From assembly GCA_964537685.1 (NCBI GenBank), contig CAZICM010000096.1, forward strand, positions 1-24,006: 24,006 bases of DNA, in the 5' to 3' direction. Positions within the stretch are counted from its first letter, which is position 1, and each line of letters opens with the position of its first letter. Positions 14,827 through 22,134 of this stretch are shown piece after piece. Below the pieces are notes generated by a model. That model made no database searches. It saw only the letters and a program-made list of their open reading frames with translations, and was not told where the DNA came from. This DNA is from CAZICM01 sp964537685 (GTDB lineage Bacteria > Myxococcota_A > Polyangia > Polyangiales > Polyangiaceae). A program made the position numbers and the translations under genes.

Positions 14827-16232
14827 TTGGATTTCGCCGCGGGCAGGGCTTTTTGATAATAATCGACGACTTTGTAGCCCCGGGCGATAAATGCCAAAAG
14901 AACGCCTGCCAAGAGCGCGAGGGCCGCATAGAAAAAGAATTGGGCCGAGCCTGTGAATACATTTAATGCCGAGGCGAGAGCGACGGCGAGATTGGCGGCC
15001 GTCACGGTTAAATTCCACAGGCTCATAATCGTACCCTTCATTTCGCGGGGCGCTTGGCTGTAGGCGAATTCAAGGCCGGTTGTGGAAATGAGAATTTCGG
15101 CGACGGTCAGCACGATATAGGGCGCGATTTGCCAGAGAATGGATAGGTAAGCGCCTTGTTCAATGGCAATTTGAAGGCTGCCCGCGACGACGTAGGACAA
15201 TGCGCCGATAAATAGGCCGATGGTCATTCGGCGCAGGGGCGTGAGCTCATAGCCGATGCGCTGGAATGCGGGATAGAGAACGGCCGTGGTCAGCGGAATG
15301 AGCATCATCACAAGCGCTGGATTGACAAGCTGCATTTGCGAGGGCTCAAAGGTAAAAGGGCCGATTTGGGGATTCATCGATTTGGCCTGAACCACCCAGG
15401 TTGAGGCTTTTTGATCGAAGAGCATCCAAAAGAATGGGACGGGAATAAAGATGGCAAGGAGCCTAAATACGGCCTTGGCGCCTTCGACGGCGCTTTCAGG
15501 ATGGGCGTTTTTGGCGCTGTCGAGCCAGTGCTGATCGCTTTCTTTGCGGGGATTGCGGAAGGCGCTGCGGATTATTTTAAAAAATGAATCCGGGTTTTTT
15601 CCCGTGGGCGGGATTTGAACATAATGGTTTCGGCCCAGCCAAAAAATAACAACCGCAATGGCCATCAATACGCCTGGAATGCCAAACGCAATCGCCGGTC
15701 CGTAGAGCTTGAGGGTTTTGGGAATTAATAAACTTGCGAAAAACGAGCCGAAATTAATGCTCCAATAAAAAATGGCGAATACTTTTTTGACGAGGTGTTT
15801 GTTGTCCTCGGTGAATTGATCGCCCACCATGGCCGAAACGCAGGGTTTAATGCCGCCCGAGCCCAGCGCGATTAAAAACAATCCACCATAAAATCCCGTT
15901 GGATTGGTGTCGAATACGGCAAGGCATACATGGCCCAGAACATATAAAATGCTCAGCCAAAGAATGACTTTGTATTTACCAAAAAATCGATCGGCCAGGT
16001 AGCCGCCGAGCAGCGGGAAAAAATAAACCCCGCTCACAAATAAATGAAAATTGGCTTTGGCCAATGCCTGCCGATCGGCCAGGTTGGGCGAGGCATTGAC
16101 CAATAAATAATCAATCAAAAATACGGTGAGAATATTTCTCATGCCGTAAAAGCTGAAGCGCTCGCACGCCTCGTTGCCGATGATGAATGGAATTTGACGG
16201 GGAAATCGACTGCTTTGCGAGGCTGTGCTCAT
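14823..16232 (-). CDS. POT-family (PTR2) proton-dependent oligopeptide transporter
   Basis: This 469-residue polytopic inner-membrane protein carries the POT signature ExxERFxFYG at 21-30 (Glu21, Glu24, Arg25), involved in proton coupling and salt-bridge switching. The second family motif (G-x-GGIKPC-V-S-A with GDQF) is also present. POT members import di- and tripeptides, sometimes nitrate or other small solutes, with protons. The length and multiple hydrophobic segments fit a full 12-14 helix transporter. It lies 16 bp downstream of the HEAT-repeat gene on the same strand and is probably co-transcribed with it. A weak AGGA lies before the ATG. Its last codon overlaps the guaD stop (TTAA at 14823-14826). 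The substrate is not predictable from sequence alone. Confidence 0.92.
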   Translation of the reverse strand: MSTASQSSRFPRQIPFIIGNEACERFSFYGMRNILTVFLIDYLLVNASPNLADRQALAKANFHLFVSGVYFFPLLGGYLADRFFGKYKVILWLSILYVLGHVCLAVFDTNPTGFYGGLFLIALGSGGIKPCVSAMVGDQFTEDNKHLVKKVFAIFYWSINFGSFFASLLIPKTLKLYGPAIAFGIPGVLMAIAVVIFWLGRNHYVQIPPTGKNPDSFFKIIRSAFRNPRKESDQHWLDSAKNAHPESAVEGAKAVFRLLAIFIPVPFFWMLFDQKASTWVVQAKSMNPQIGPFTFEPSQMQLVNPALVMMLIPLTTAVLYPAFQRIGYELTPLRRMTIGLFIGALSYVVAGSLQIAIEQGAYLSILWQIAPYIVLTVAEILISTTGLEFAYSQAPREMKGTIMSLWNLTVTAANLAVALASALNVFTGSAQFFFYAALALLAGVLLAFIARGYKVVDYYQKALPAAKSN

Positions 16233-16248
16233 GGGTTTTTCCTAGGGC

Positions 16249-18831
16249 TTAACGGCAGGGGCTTTCGGCGCTTAAAGCAGCCTTGGCCATTTCCCGGACA
16301 AGCGGTGGTGCGTCTTTAGAAAAAAGCGGTGAAAGGCGCTGTTTTAAGTCTTTCGGGTGAATCATGCCCAGGGCCGCGATGGCCGCCGTTCCCATGCGGC
16401 GTTCGCGTTCATCCATGGGTTTGATCGAGCGGTGGGCGTATTTGGTCCAGTCTTCTAAAGACCGGGTGTCGCACATCGAGGCCAAGGCCAGCATCGCTCT
16501 CGCCCTTACTTCCACGAGCTCTTCAGGGTCGTCCTGCCGCTCGCGGATTTTTTCGGCGTACGCCTTGGCTTTGTGCGCTCCCAAGGCATCGAGCGCGCGG
16601 CCCCGCACATCGCCCGAAATGTCCAACAGCGCGCCGGCCAGCGAGCGATCGGCTTCGGGGGTGGCGGGTAGCGTTCCAAGCGCGCTTGCAGCACCCGCCC
16701 GAATCATCGTCCATGTGTCTTGAGAGAGGCGTTTTGCAAGCACTTGCGAGAGTTCCGCGGAAGGAGCAGCGCCTTCGCTCATCGCTTGGCCAATCGCCAA
16801 TACGGCGCTTTCGCGAACCCTCACTTCTGGATCGCCGACGGCCTTGATTAAGTCCGAAATCAGCGCGGGGACACGCGCCGCAGCCTCGGCGGCCTTTAAT
16901 CGGACATGAGGATCGGGATCGGCGCGAAGTGAAGCCTGAAGATAGGCAAGGGCTTGAGCATCGCCCGCGCGGGCAAGTTCAGCCGCGGGAACTTGAAGGA
17001 GATAACGGGTGCGGAATGGCGCGTTTTTTACGGCGAGCGCCGAAAAGGCTTTGGCGCCCCCATCGATCGATCCAAGCCTTGGCCCGATGGCGCGAAGCAG
17101 ATCGATTTTTACGATGTCCGAAAGGGATTGAAAGGCTTCGGGTGAAAGGGCATCGGTGAGCGCGCTTTTGGCTCTTTCGCTTTTGGCCGCGCTGGATAGG
17201 GCTCTTCTAAATTCGCGCCGCGCATTGTCTTTTGATGCGCCGATGGCCTTGAGCAGCACGGGAACGGCTTCGCCCGGCGCTAGAAGTGAAAGTTCGTTGG
17301 CGGCAAGAATTTTGGTGCGTTCACCGGCGTTTTCAATCAAGCCGGCGAGCGCGGGCGCGGCTGCCCTTCCACAGCGGCGAATGCGATCGAGCGCATGTTC
17401 AACTTCTGGATCGGGCTGGCCGCGGCTTAGCTCTTTGGCTCTCGATGTGGCGTCTCTGTTTTTTAGAATGCCTATAAAAAACGGTGTTTGTTCGCTGCAT
17501 GGAGCGCCTTCAATGATATCCAGCGCAAGCCGTTGGCCGCTCTCGTCGAGCTTGGGATAGGCATCGATGACCGCCGCAACAGCAGCCTTGTCTCCCCGCG
17601 ATAGAAGGGCCGCGGCAGCCTTCGATCGATCGCCTCCTCCCGCGAGCGCTCCCGCAAGGGCTTCTAGGCTTTGGCCGTCGAATGGCGTTCTTGCGGTGAT
17701 TTCTGCGAGGCTTAGCGCGCCTTTGTTCTTCGCTCCCGGGCTACCAAAAGCGCTCTCCAGAACGACCGCGAGACACGAGGTGTGAAGCTCCGAGGGCAAC
17801 TTCACTTCGTACACGCCGCCTTTCTTGCGGTTTGCATCATCGGGCACGCTCACTTCAAAGAGATCTTTGTCCGTCGCGAGATAAAACACGCGCGGTGAAG
17901 CGATTTCGTCGCTCTCGGCTGGCAGTGCAAACTCGATTGCCGTTATGCCGACTTCCGACGGCGCGGAGAGGCTTACAAATTCACCGCGTCCTAAATCGGC
18001 TTTATTTTCCGACCAAAGCGTGGCTCTGTCGCCGTCTGTCAGCGTCGCGAATTTTTTATCGATGGCACTGGATGCGGACGTGGCCCTCAAGACCTTCAGC
18101 GCTCCGGGGGCCGCCGGTTCCGTAAGCAAAGAAGCCTTAAGCTGAAGGGCTTTTGCGCGATCCTGCTTGGATAGGTTTTGGTACGAGGCGCCTTTAACAA
18201 AAGTGAGGTTCGCCGGATCTAAAGCGCGTGCGGTAACCAAGGTGCTGCGTCCGCAAATACTCACATCTTCGCGGTTTTCTCCGGACACGACGCGAACGCT
18301 TAAATCACCGGGTTTTTGGTCGTCGGACCGCTCGTACACGATGGCTTTGGAGCGGCCTTCGCCGTGCTCGCCTTTGGCAATTCCGGTGATCTCGTTGAAG
18401 AGAACAAGAGGCTCCGCGCCCTTATCCGCCGCGGGCGCCGCCACGAGCAGCACCCATCGGCCAGGGCCCGCGGGATTGGGAACCTCCGTGCGGATAAGAT
18501 GCCGGCCACCCTTCAATACAAGCGTTTCTGTTTGGATTTGAGATGGGCTTTGGGCCTTGGAGAGCCATTCTTTTGCATCGGACGGAACATCGATCACCGT
18601 TCCGCCTTCGCCGCTGCATTCGCCCGATGCGCATACCCGCGCTTGTACGCCCTGCGCATCCACCCTCACGCCCAGCGCCTGCTGACCCGCCGCCGCAGGC
18701 GCCTTCTGAACGGCCAAAACAGCGGGGCCGGCCGCCCACGCCGGCGCGGGTCCAGCGGCCCAAAGCACCGCTATCGATGCATACAAGGAATACAAACATC
18801 TCCGGGAAGCCCCGGCCGCGTTTTGGCTCAT
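16249..18831 (-). CDS. secreted HEAT-repeat protein with N-terminal discoidin-like region
   Basis: This 860-residue protein has a Sec-type signal peptide (hydrophobic stretch ending near PAPAWA, cleavage about residue 34). The middle part, roughly 245-380, contains a segment like an F5/8 type C (discoidin) domain (SAIDKKFATLTDGDRATLWS, then a VSLSAPSEVGITAIEFALP strand pattern). This suggests carbohydrate or surface binding. From about 390 to the end are helical HEAT/PBS-type repeats with recurring phrases such as DPDPHVRLKAAEAAARV, DPEVRVRESAVLAIGQAM and DPEELVEVRARAMLALASM. These form a protein-binding solenoid. No catalytic motif was recognised. The protein is probably a periplasmic or outer-surface scaffold. 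It is the first gene of a pair with the POT transporter; a functional link is possible but unproven. No strong ribosome binding site precedes the ATG. Confidence 0.8.
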   Translation of the reverse strand: MSQNAAGASRRCLYSLYASIAVLWAAGPAPAWAAGPAVLAVQKAPAAAGQQALGVRVDAQGVQARVCASGECSGEGGTVIDVPSDAKEWLSKAQSPSQIQTETLVLKGGRHLIRTEVPNPAGPGRWVLLVAAPAADKGAEPLVLFNEITGIAKGEHGEGRSKAIVYERSDDQKPGDLSVRVVSGENREDVSICGRSTLVTARALDPANLTFVKGASYQNLSKQDRAKALQLKASLLTEPAAPGALKVLRATSASSAIDKKFATLTDGDRATLWSENKADLGRGEFVSLSAPSEVGITAIEFALPAESDEIASPRVFYLATDKDLFEVSVPDDANRKKGGVYEVKLPSELHTSCLAVVLESAFGSPGAKNKGALSLAEITARTPFDGQSLEALAGALAGGGDRSKAAAALLSRGDKAAVAAVIDAYPKLDESGQRLALDIIEGAPCSEQTPFFIGILKNRDATSRAKELSRGQPDPEVEHALDRIRRCGRAAAPALAGLIENAGERTKILAANELSLLAPGEAVPVLLKAIGASKDNARREFRRALSSAAKSERAKSALTDALSPEAFQSLSDIVKIDLLRAIGPRLGSIDGGAKAFSALAVKNAPFRTRYLLQVPAAELARAGDAQALAYLQASLRADPDPHVRLKAAEAAARVPALISDLIKAVGDPEVRVRESAVLAIGQAMSEGAAPSAELSQVLAKRLSQDTWTMIRAGAASALGTLPATPEADRSLAGALLDISGDVRGRALDALGAHKAKAYAEKIRERQDDPEELVEVRARAMLALASMCDTRSLEDWTKYAHRSIKPMDERERRMGTAAIAALGMIHPKDLKQRLSPLFSKDAPPLVREMAKAALSAESPCR

Positions 18832-18905
18832 GGCGCGCGATCTTTCATCGCCTTGCTTGGCGTATCAATAGTGGATCGGAGAATGTTCTACACTCGCGCC
18901 TGTTC
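18832..18905. promoter_or_regulatory. short divergent intergenic region
   Basis: These 74 bp separate the divergent HEAT-repeat and DHH-like genes and must hold both start signals. No pair of -35 and -10 hexamers at 16-18 bp spacing was convincing on either strand. The only hairpin seen (CGCC-TTGCTT-GGCG) is too small to call. Confidence 0.25.
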
Positions 18906-19841
18906 ATGAAAGAAATCCCGAAGCCATCGTTTGAGCTTTCGTTCGCCACGCCCAGAAAGCTTCCCAAAATCCGCGATCTCAATGGCAATGTCGTTGTGCT
19001 GGATATCGCCTTCGCCTCCCAGGCCGGCGGGCATAGTTTCGAGTCCGTCACCCGGCCGTTTATCGATGCCCTGGGCGCGCGTCTCAAGGCTTGGATTGAT
19101 CATCACGATAGTATTCATCAAGAAATTTATAAAAATGATCCGCGCTTTATTCTATCAACCAAAGCCGAGCATCCCGCCTGTCCCGAAATGGTGACGCCCG
19201 AATTGGTCAAGCGCATTGGACAAGTGAATACCATCGTGTGCCACGGCGATTTTGATGGATTAGCCAGCGCCGCCAAATGGATGCGCGGAGGCGAAGAACC
19301 CTATCCAGGCTGTGATGCCGATGCCCGCGCCATCGATACCCGAATGGGGGTTCCAGGTCCTTTGGCCGAACGTATCGATTGGGCCATTCGCGCCAGACCC
19401 CGCGACAATGCGCTCCTCGGGCTTATTGTCCGGCATCTGGCCGCCGGTCTTTCCGATGCCTCGCTATGGCAGCCCATCGATGACGCGGGCGCTCATTTTG
19501 CCGCGATCGAAGCCGAAGCGCGGAGGCTCGCGTCCGGTTATGAAGTCTTTGCGCCGGGCCTCGCCGTGCTCGATTGCTCGAAAAAAGAGCGCCCCTACGA
19601 TAAAACATCGCTCCTTTTGCTCGGTCAAGAGCGCGCTCCAATGGCGGCTGTTATCGACGGCGATAGCGTCACCTTCGCCGCCCGCTTCGACAGCGGAATC
19701 AATTTCCTCGACCTCTTTGGCATTTCAGGCGGAATGCCCACCGTCGTCTCCATTCAAAAAACAAAGCTCGAAGCCGCGCTTATTTCGCTCGGACTTAAAT
19801 CGGATGCCATTCGCAAGATTATTCAATCATCGAATACATAA
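18906..19841 (+). CDS. DHH-family phosphoesterase-like protein with permuted motif order
   Basis: This 311-residue protein is probably cytoplasmic (no signal peptide or membrane segment). Motifs of the DHH phosphoesterase superfamily are present but out of the usual order. Asp33 in VVVLDIAF and the DHH triad Asp65-His66-His67 in WIDHHDS come first. They are followed by HGDFDGLASAAKW with His113, Asp115 and Asp117, which in RecJ, NrnA and PPX1-type enzymes lies at the N-terminus. A DADARAIDTR segment follows. The C-terminal region (about 240-290) ends in a SGGMPT loop at 274-279 resembling the GGGH loop of DHHA1 domains, with Met in place of His. DHH enzymes cleave nanoRNA, cyclic dinucleotides or polyphosphate using Mn ions; the substrate here is unknown. 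The start is set to the ATG at 18906 because the open frame further upstream lies antisense to the HEAT-repeat gene. No ribosome binding site is evident. It heads a probable operon with the GNAT-like and MFS genes. Confidence 0.75.
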   Translation: MKEIPKPSFELSFATPRKLPKIRDLNGNVVVLDIAFASQAGGHSFESVTRPFIDALGARLKAWIDHHDSIHQEIYKNDPRFILSTKAEHPACPEMVTPELVKRIGQVNTIVCHGDFDGLASAAKWMRGGEEPYPGCDADARAIDTRMGVPGPLAERIDWAIRARPRDNALLGLIVRHLAAGLSDASLWQPIDDAGAHFAAIEAEARRLASGYEVFAPGLAVLDCSKKERPYDKTSLLLLGQERAPMAAVIDGDSVTFAARFDSGINFLDLFGISGGMPTVVSIQKTKLEAALISLGLKSDAIRKIIQSSNT

Positions 19842-19931
19842 ACCCCTCGATGATTACCATGAGCGCCTCTTTTTTGACCTCCCAGGGCCGCATTGCTACG
19901 AGGGCAATCCAAACCCGGCCCAATAGCGTTT

Positions 19932-20852
19932 ATGGCAGCCAAAACCTCGACAAAAGAAGCCTCAGGCACCGACGAACTCTTCTTCCACAACAACACCGTT
20001 TCGCTGTGCCTGCTCGTGAACCGGCGGCACCGCACCCTGCGCATTTTCGATTTCCGCGCCGGCCCCACCAAATCGAAACGCGATTTCGTGCTCTCCGTCG
20101 CTAAACGCGAAGGCGCCGAAAAAGTATTTATCGTTGTCGAACGCGATCAGGTGGGCACCTGGGCCAAGCTCGGATTTAGCCGCGAAGGCTCGATCCCCGC
20201 ATTTTATAGGCGAAATGATGCTTGGATGATGGGGGCCATCGTCTCCCGGATTAAGCCGATGCGCCTGGAATCCGATTCCGAGTTCGATGAAGAAGAGCTT
20301 ATGGCTCAAGCCGCGCCCGATCCTGCGCTTGCGGCTTCGGCGACAAAAACGCTTCAAAAAGCCACGTCTCTATTGCGCGATAAACCCATTGCCAAATGGC
20401 CCGCGCTTAAAATGACGCCCGCCCCCGAAAGCGATTATAAAAAAGCCCTGCTCACCGCCGAACGCACCGGCCGCGCTCTATCGGGCTTTGAATCCTTTGG
20501 AAGGGATTCCGAACGCAAAACCTGGATGTTTAAAGGCAAAAGCGGTCCAGGTATCTTTGCCGCCTGGGAAATTCAGCCCAGCTTTGGAAGCGCCCTCGTC
20601 GAACTTCTATGCGCGCCCCATACCGAAAACGAACGCGATGGTGCCGCCGCTTCTCTCAATGGTTTATGCGAAAAACTCCTTGAAGCCGGAGCTTTTAATG
20701 CCTTCGCATTTAGTCCAAGCGATGATATTTGGAGCGCTCAGTCTTTTTTAAGCGCAGGTTTTAAACGCTGCGCCGTTCTCGCTGGACATTTTTTGGTATC
20801 GGGCGAACGCAAAGACGCAATCGTGTGGTCGAGAAAGCTCGCCGACATTTAA
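19932..20852 (+). CDS. GNAT-like acetyltransferase (AblB-like), possibly with two GNAT-type halves
   Basis: This is a 306-residue soluble protein. The N-terminal half contains EKVFIVVERDQVGTWAKLGF and EGSIPAFYRRNDAWMMG (66-101). These resemble the N-terminal part of the beta-lysine N-acetyltransferase AblB (a 'GF..EG.IP.FF' segment). The C-terminal half (about 205-304) has the strand-helix-strand pattern of a GNAT domain: ALVELLCAPHTENERDGAAA, then an AFAFSP strand, FLSAGFKRCA and a final DAIVWSRKL strand. The acetyl-CoA loop consensus Q/R-x-x-G-x-G/A appears as E234-R-D-G237-A-A239, so it is degenerate. A Lys/Glu-rich linker joins the halves. No lysine 2,3-aminomutase gene is next to it, so an osmolyte role is not supported by context. 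The ATG at 19932 is preferred over one at 19893. The MFS gene starts 4 bp downstream, and the DHH-like gene ends 90 bp upstream. Confidence 0.6.
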   Translation: MAAKTSTKEASGTDELFFHNNTVSLCLLVNRRHRTLRIFDFRAGPTKSKRDFVLSVAKREGAEKVFIVVERDQVGTWAKLGFSREGSIPAFYRRNDAWMMGAIVSRIKPMRLESDSEFDEEELMAQAAPDPALAASATKTLQKATSLLRDKPIAKWPALKMTPAPESDYKKALLTAERTGRALSGFESFGRDSERKTWMFKGKSGPGIFAAWEIQPSFGSALVELLCAPHTENERDGAAASLNGLCEKLLEAGAFNAFAFSPSDDIWSAQSFLSAGFKRCAVLAGHFLVSGERKDAIVWSRKLADI

Positions 20853-20856
20853 AAGC

Positions 20857-22134
20857 ATGGTAGACGCCCAGAGCCCACCCTTGTCTCGAACTATGGCTTG
20901 GGCCCTCGCGCTCACCGCGACCTTTACAATGGCGGTCTCCTATATGGACCGTCAGGCTCTCGCGGTCCTTTCTCCGACCGTCACCAAAGACCTGGGCATC
21001 TCGGAACAAGCCTATGGCTGGTTGATTTCCGCCTTTTCCATCGCCTATCTGGTCGGCGCCCCCATCGCGGGCCACCTTATCGACCGCATCGGCGCCCGCC
21101 GAGGTCTCTTTTATGCCGTTTTGCTCTGGTCCGCCGTCGCCGCCCTCCATGCCCTGGTTCCCAACTTTGCCGCTCTCTTTGCGCTTCGCATCGCCCTCGG
21201 CCTCGCTGAAGCTCCTTCTTTTCCGGGTGCCGCCCAAACCATCCACCGCTCCCTCCCCGAACATGAACAGCCCCGGGCCTTTGGTATTCTATTTACTGGA
21301 AGCTCCCTTGGAGCCATGCTTGCTCCACCTCTCGCCACCTACTTGGAATCGCGATTTAACTATCGCGTCGCCTTTCTTGGCACCGCCCTCGCCGGTCTGA
21401 TATGGATTCCCATATGGATTGGCATCGCCTTTCGCCCCAAAGCCCGCCAAGTCCTCGACCGCCCCCAAGGAGAGCCCACCCAAACCCCCAACACCCCAAA
21501 CCCCGGCATCTCCCTCCAGCTTCTCTTCAACCCCTCGGTCCTTCGGGCCGTCATTGGAATGCTAGCCATTGCCCCCATGCTAGCCTTTGCCCTCAACTGG
21601 TCGCCTAAATACCTGGCCCATGCCTTTGGACTCAAACAAAATCAACTGGGCGTCTATTTAATCATTCCCCCCATTCTCTTTGATGCCGGAGCGGTGATCT
21701 TTGGTTATTTGGCCACCCTTCGCGCCAAGAACAGAAACGACGGCTCATCCCCCCGACTCCTCTTTTCCATTGCCATGGTCCTCACCATGGCGGGCGCCTT
21801 CTTGCCCCTCGCTCCAAAACCCTGGCAAGCCGTCATCATTATTGGACTCGCCATGGGAGGAGGCGGTGCAATCTGCGCCATGATGAGCCCGGACATGTTA
21901 TCCCGCGTCGATCCCCGCGCCGTTTCCGCCGCTAGTGGAGTGACCGCCGGAGCTCAATCGCTCGCTTATATTATCGGCAATCCCCTGATCGGCAAATTGG
22001 TGGATGTCACCGGAGGCTATACCATCGCCGTTATCGGGCTGGGGGTATGGGTTTTGCCCGGCTGTCTCTATTGGTTATTCACCACGCCCCCGCCGATGTG
22101 GTCGATGCGCAAAGATGCCTTATCCAATCAATAA
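20857..22134 (+). CDS. MFS transporter, ACS (anion:cation symporter)-like
   Basis: This 425-residue inner-membrane protein of the major facilitator superfamily has about 12 hydrophobic segments. The first loop carries SYMDRQALAVLSP (Asp31-Arg32), typical of ACS members that import organic anions such as hexuronates or galactonate. The MFS A-motif G-HLIDR-IGARR is at 72-82. A central loop near 195-215 is Pro/Thr/Asn-rich (TQTPNTPNPG) and separates the two six-helix halves. The substrate is not predictable. It starts 4 bp after the GNAT-like gene and is probably in the same transcript. The + strand here is unusually C-rich, unlike guaD. Its last 15 bp overlap the 3' end of the convergent cytochrome gene, so each coding tail constrains the other. 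Confidence 0.9.
   Translation: MVDAQSPPLSRTMAWALALTATFTMAVSYMDRQALAVLSPTVTKDLGISEQAYGWLISAFSIAYLVGAPIAGHLIDRIGARRGLFYAVLLWSAVAALHALVPNFAALFALRIALGLAEAPSFPGAAQTIHRSLPEHEQPRAFGILFTGSSLGAMLAPPLATYLESRFNYRVAFLGTALAGLIWIPIWIGIAFRPKARQVLDRPQGEPTQTPNTPNPGISLQLLFNPSVLRAVIGMLAIAPMLAFALNWSPKYLAHAFGLKQNQLGVYLIIPPILFDAGAVIFGYLATLRAKNRNDGSSPRLLFSIAMVLTMAGAFLPLAPKPWQAVIIIGLAMGGGGAICAMMSPDMLSRVDPRAVSAASGVTAGAQSLAYIIGNPLIGKLVDVTGGYTIAVIGLGVWVLPGCLYWLFTTPPPMWSMRKDALSNQ

Noticed and set aside
14815..14835. Possible bidirectional terminator between guaD and the POT gene
   Set aside because: The two stop codons share bases (TTAA) and there is no inverted repeat with a T-run; nothing supports a terminator here.
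18543..18905. Upstream extension of the DHH-like gene
   Set aside because: The extension is antisense to the signal peptide and N-terminus of the HEAT-repeat protein and has Arg/Pro-rich shadow-like composition. The ATG at 18906 gives a sensible start.
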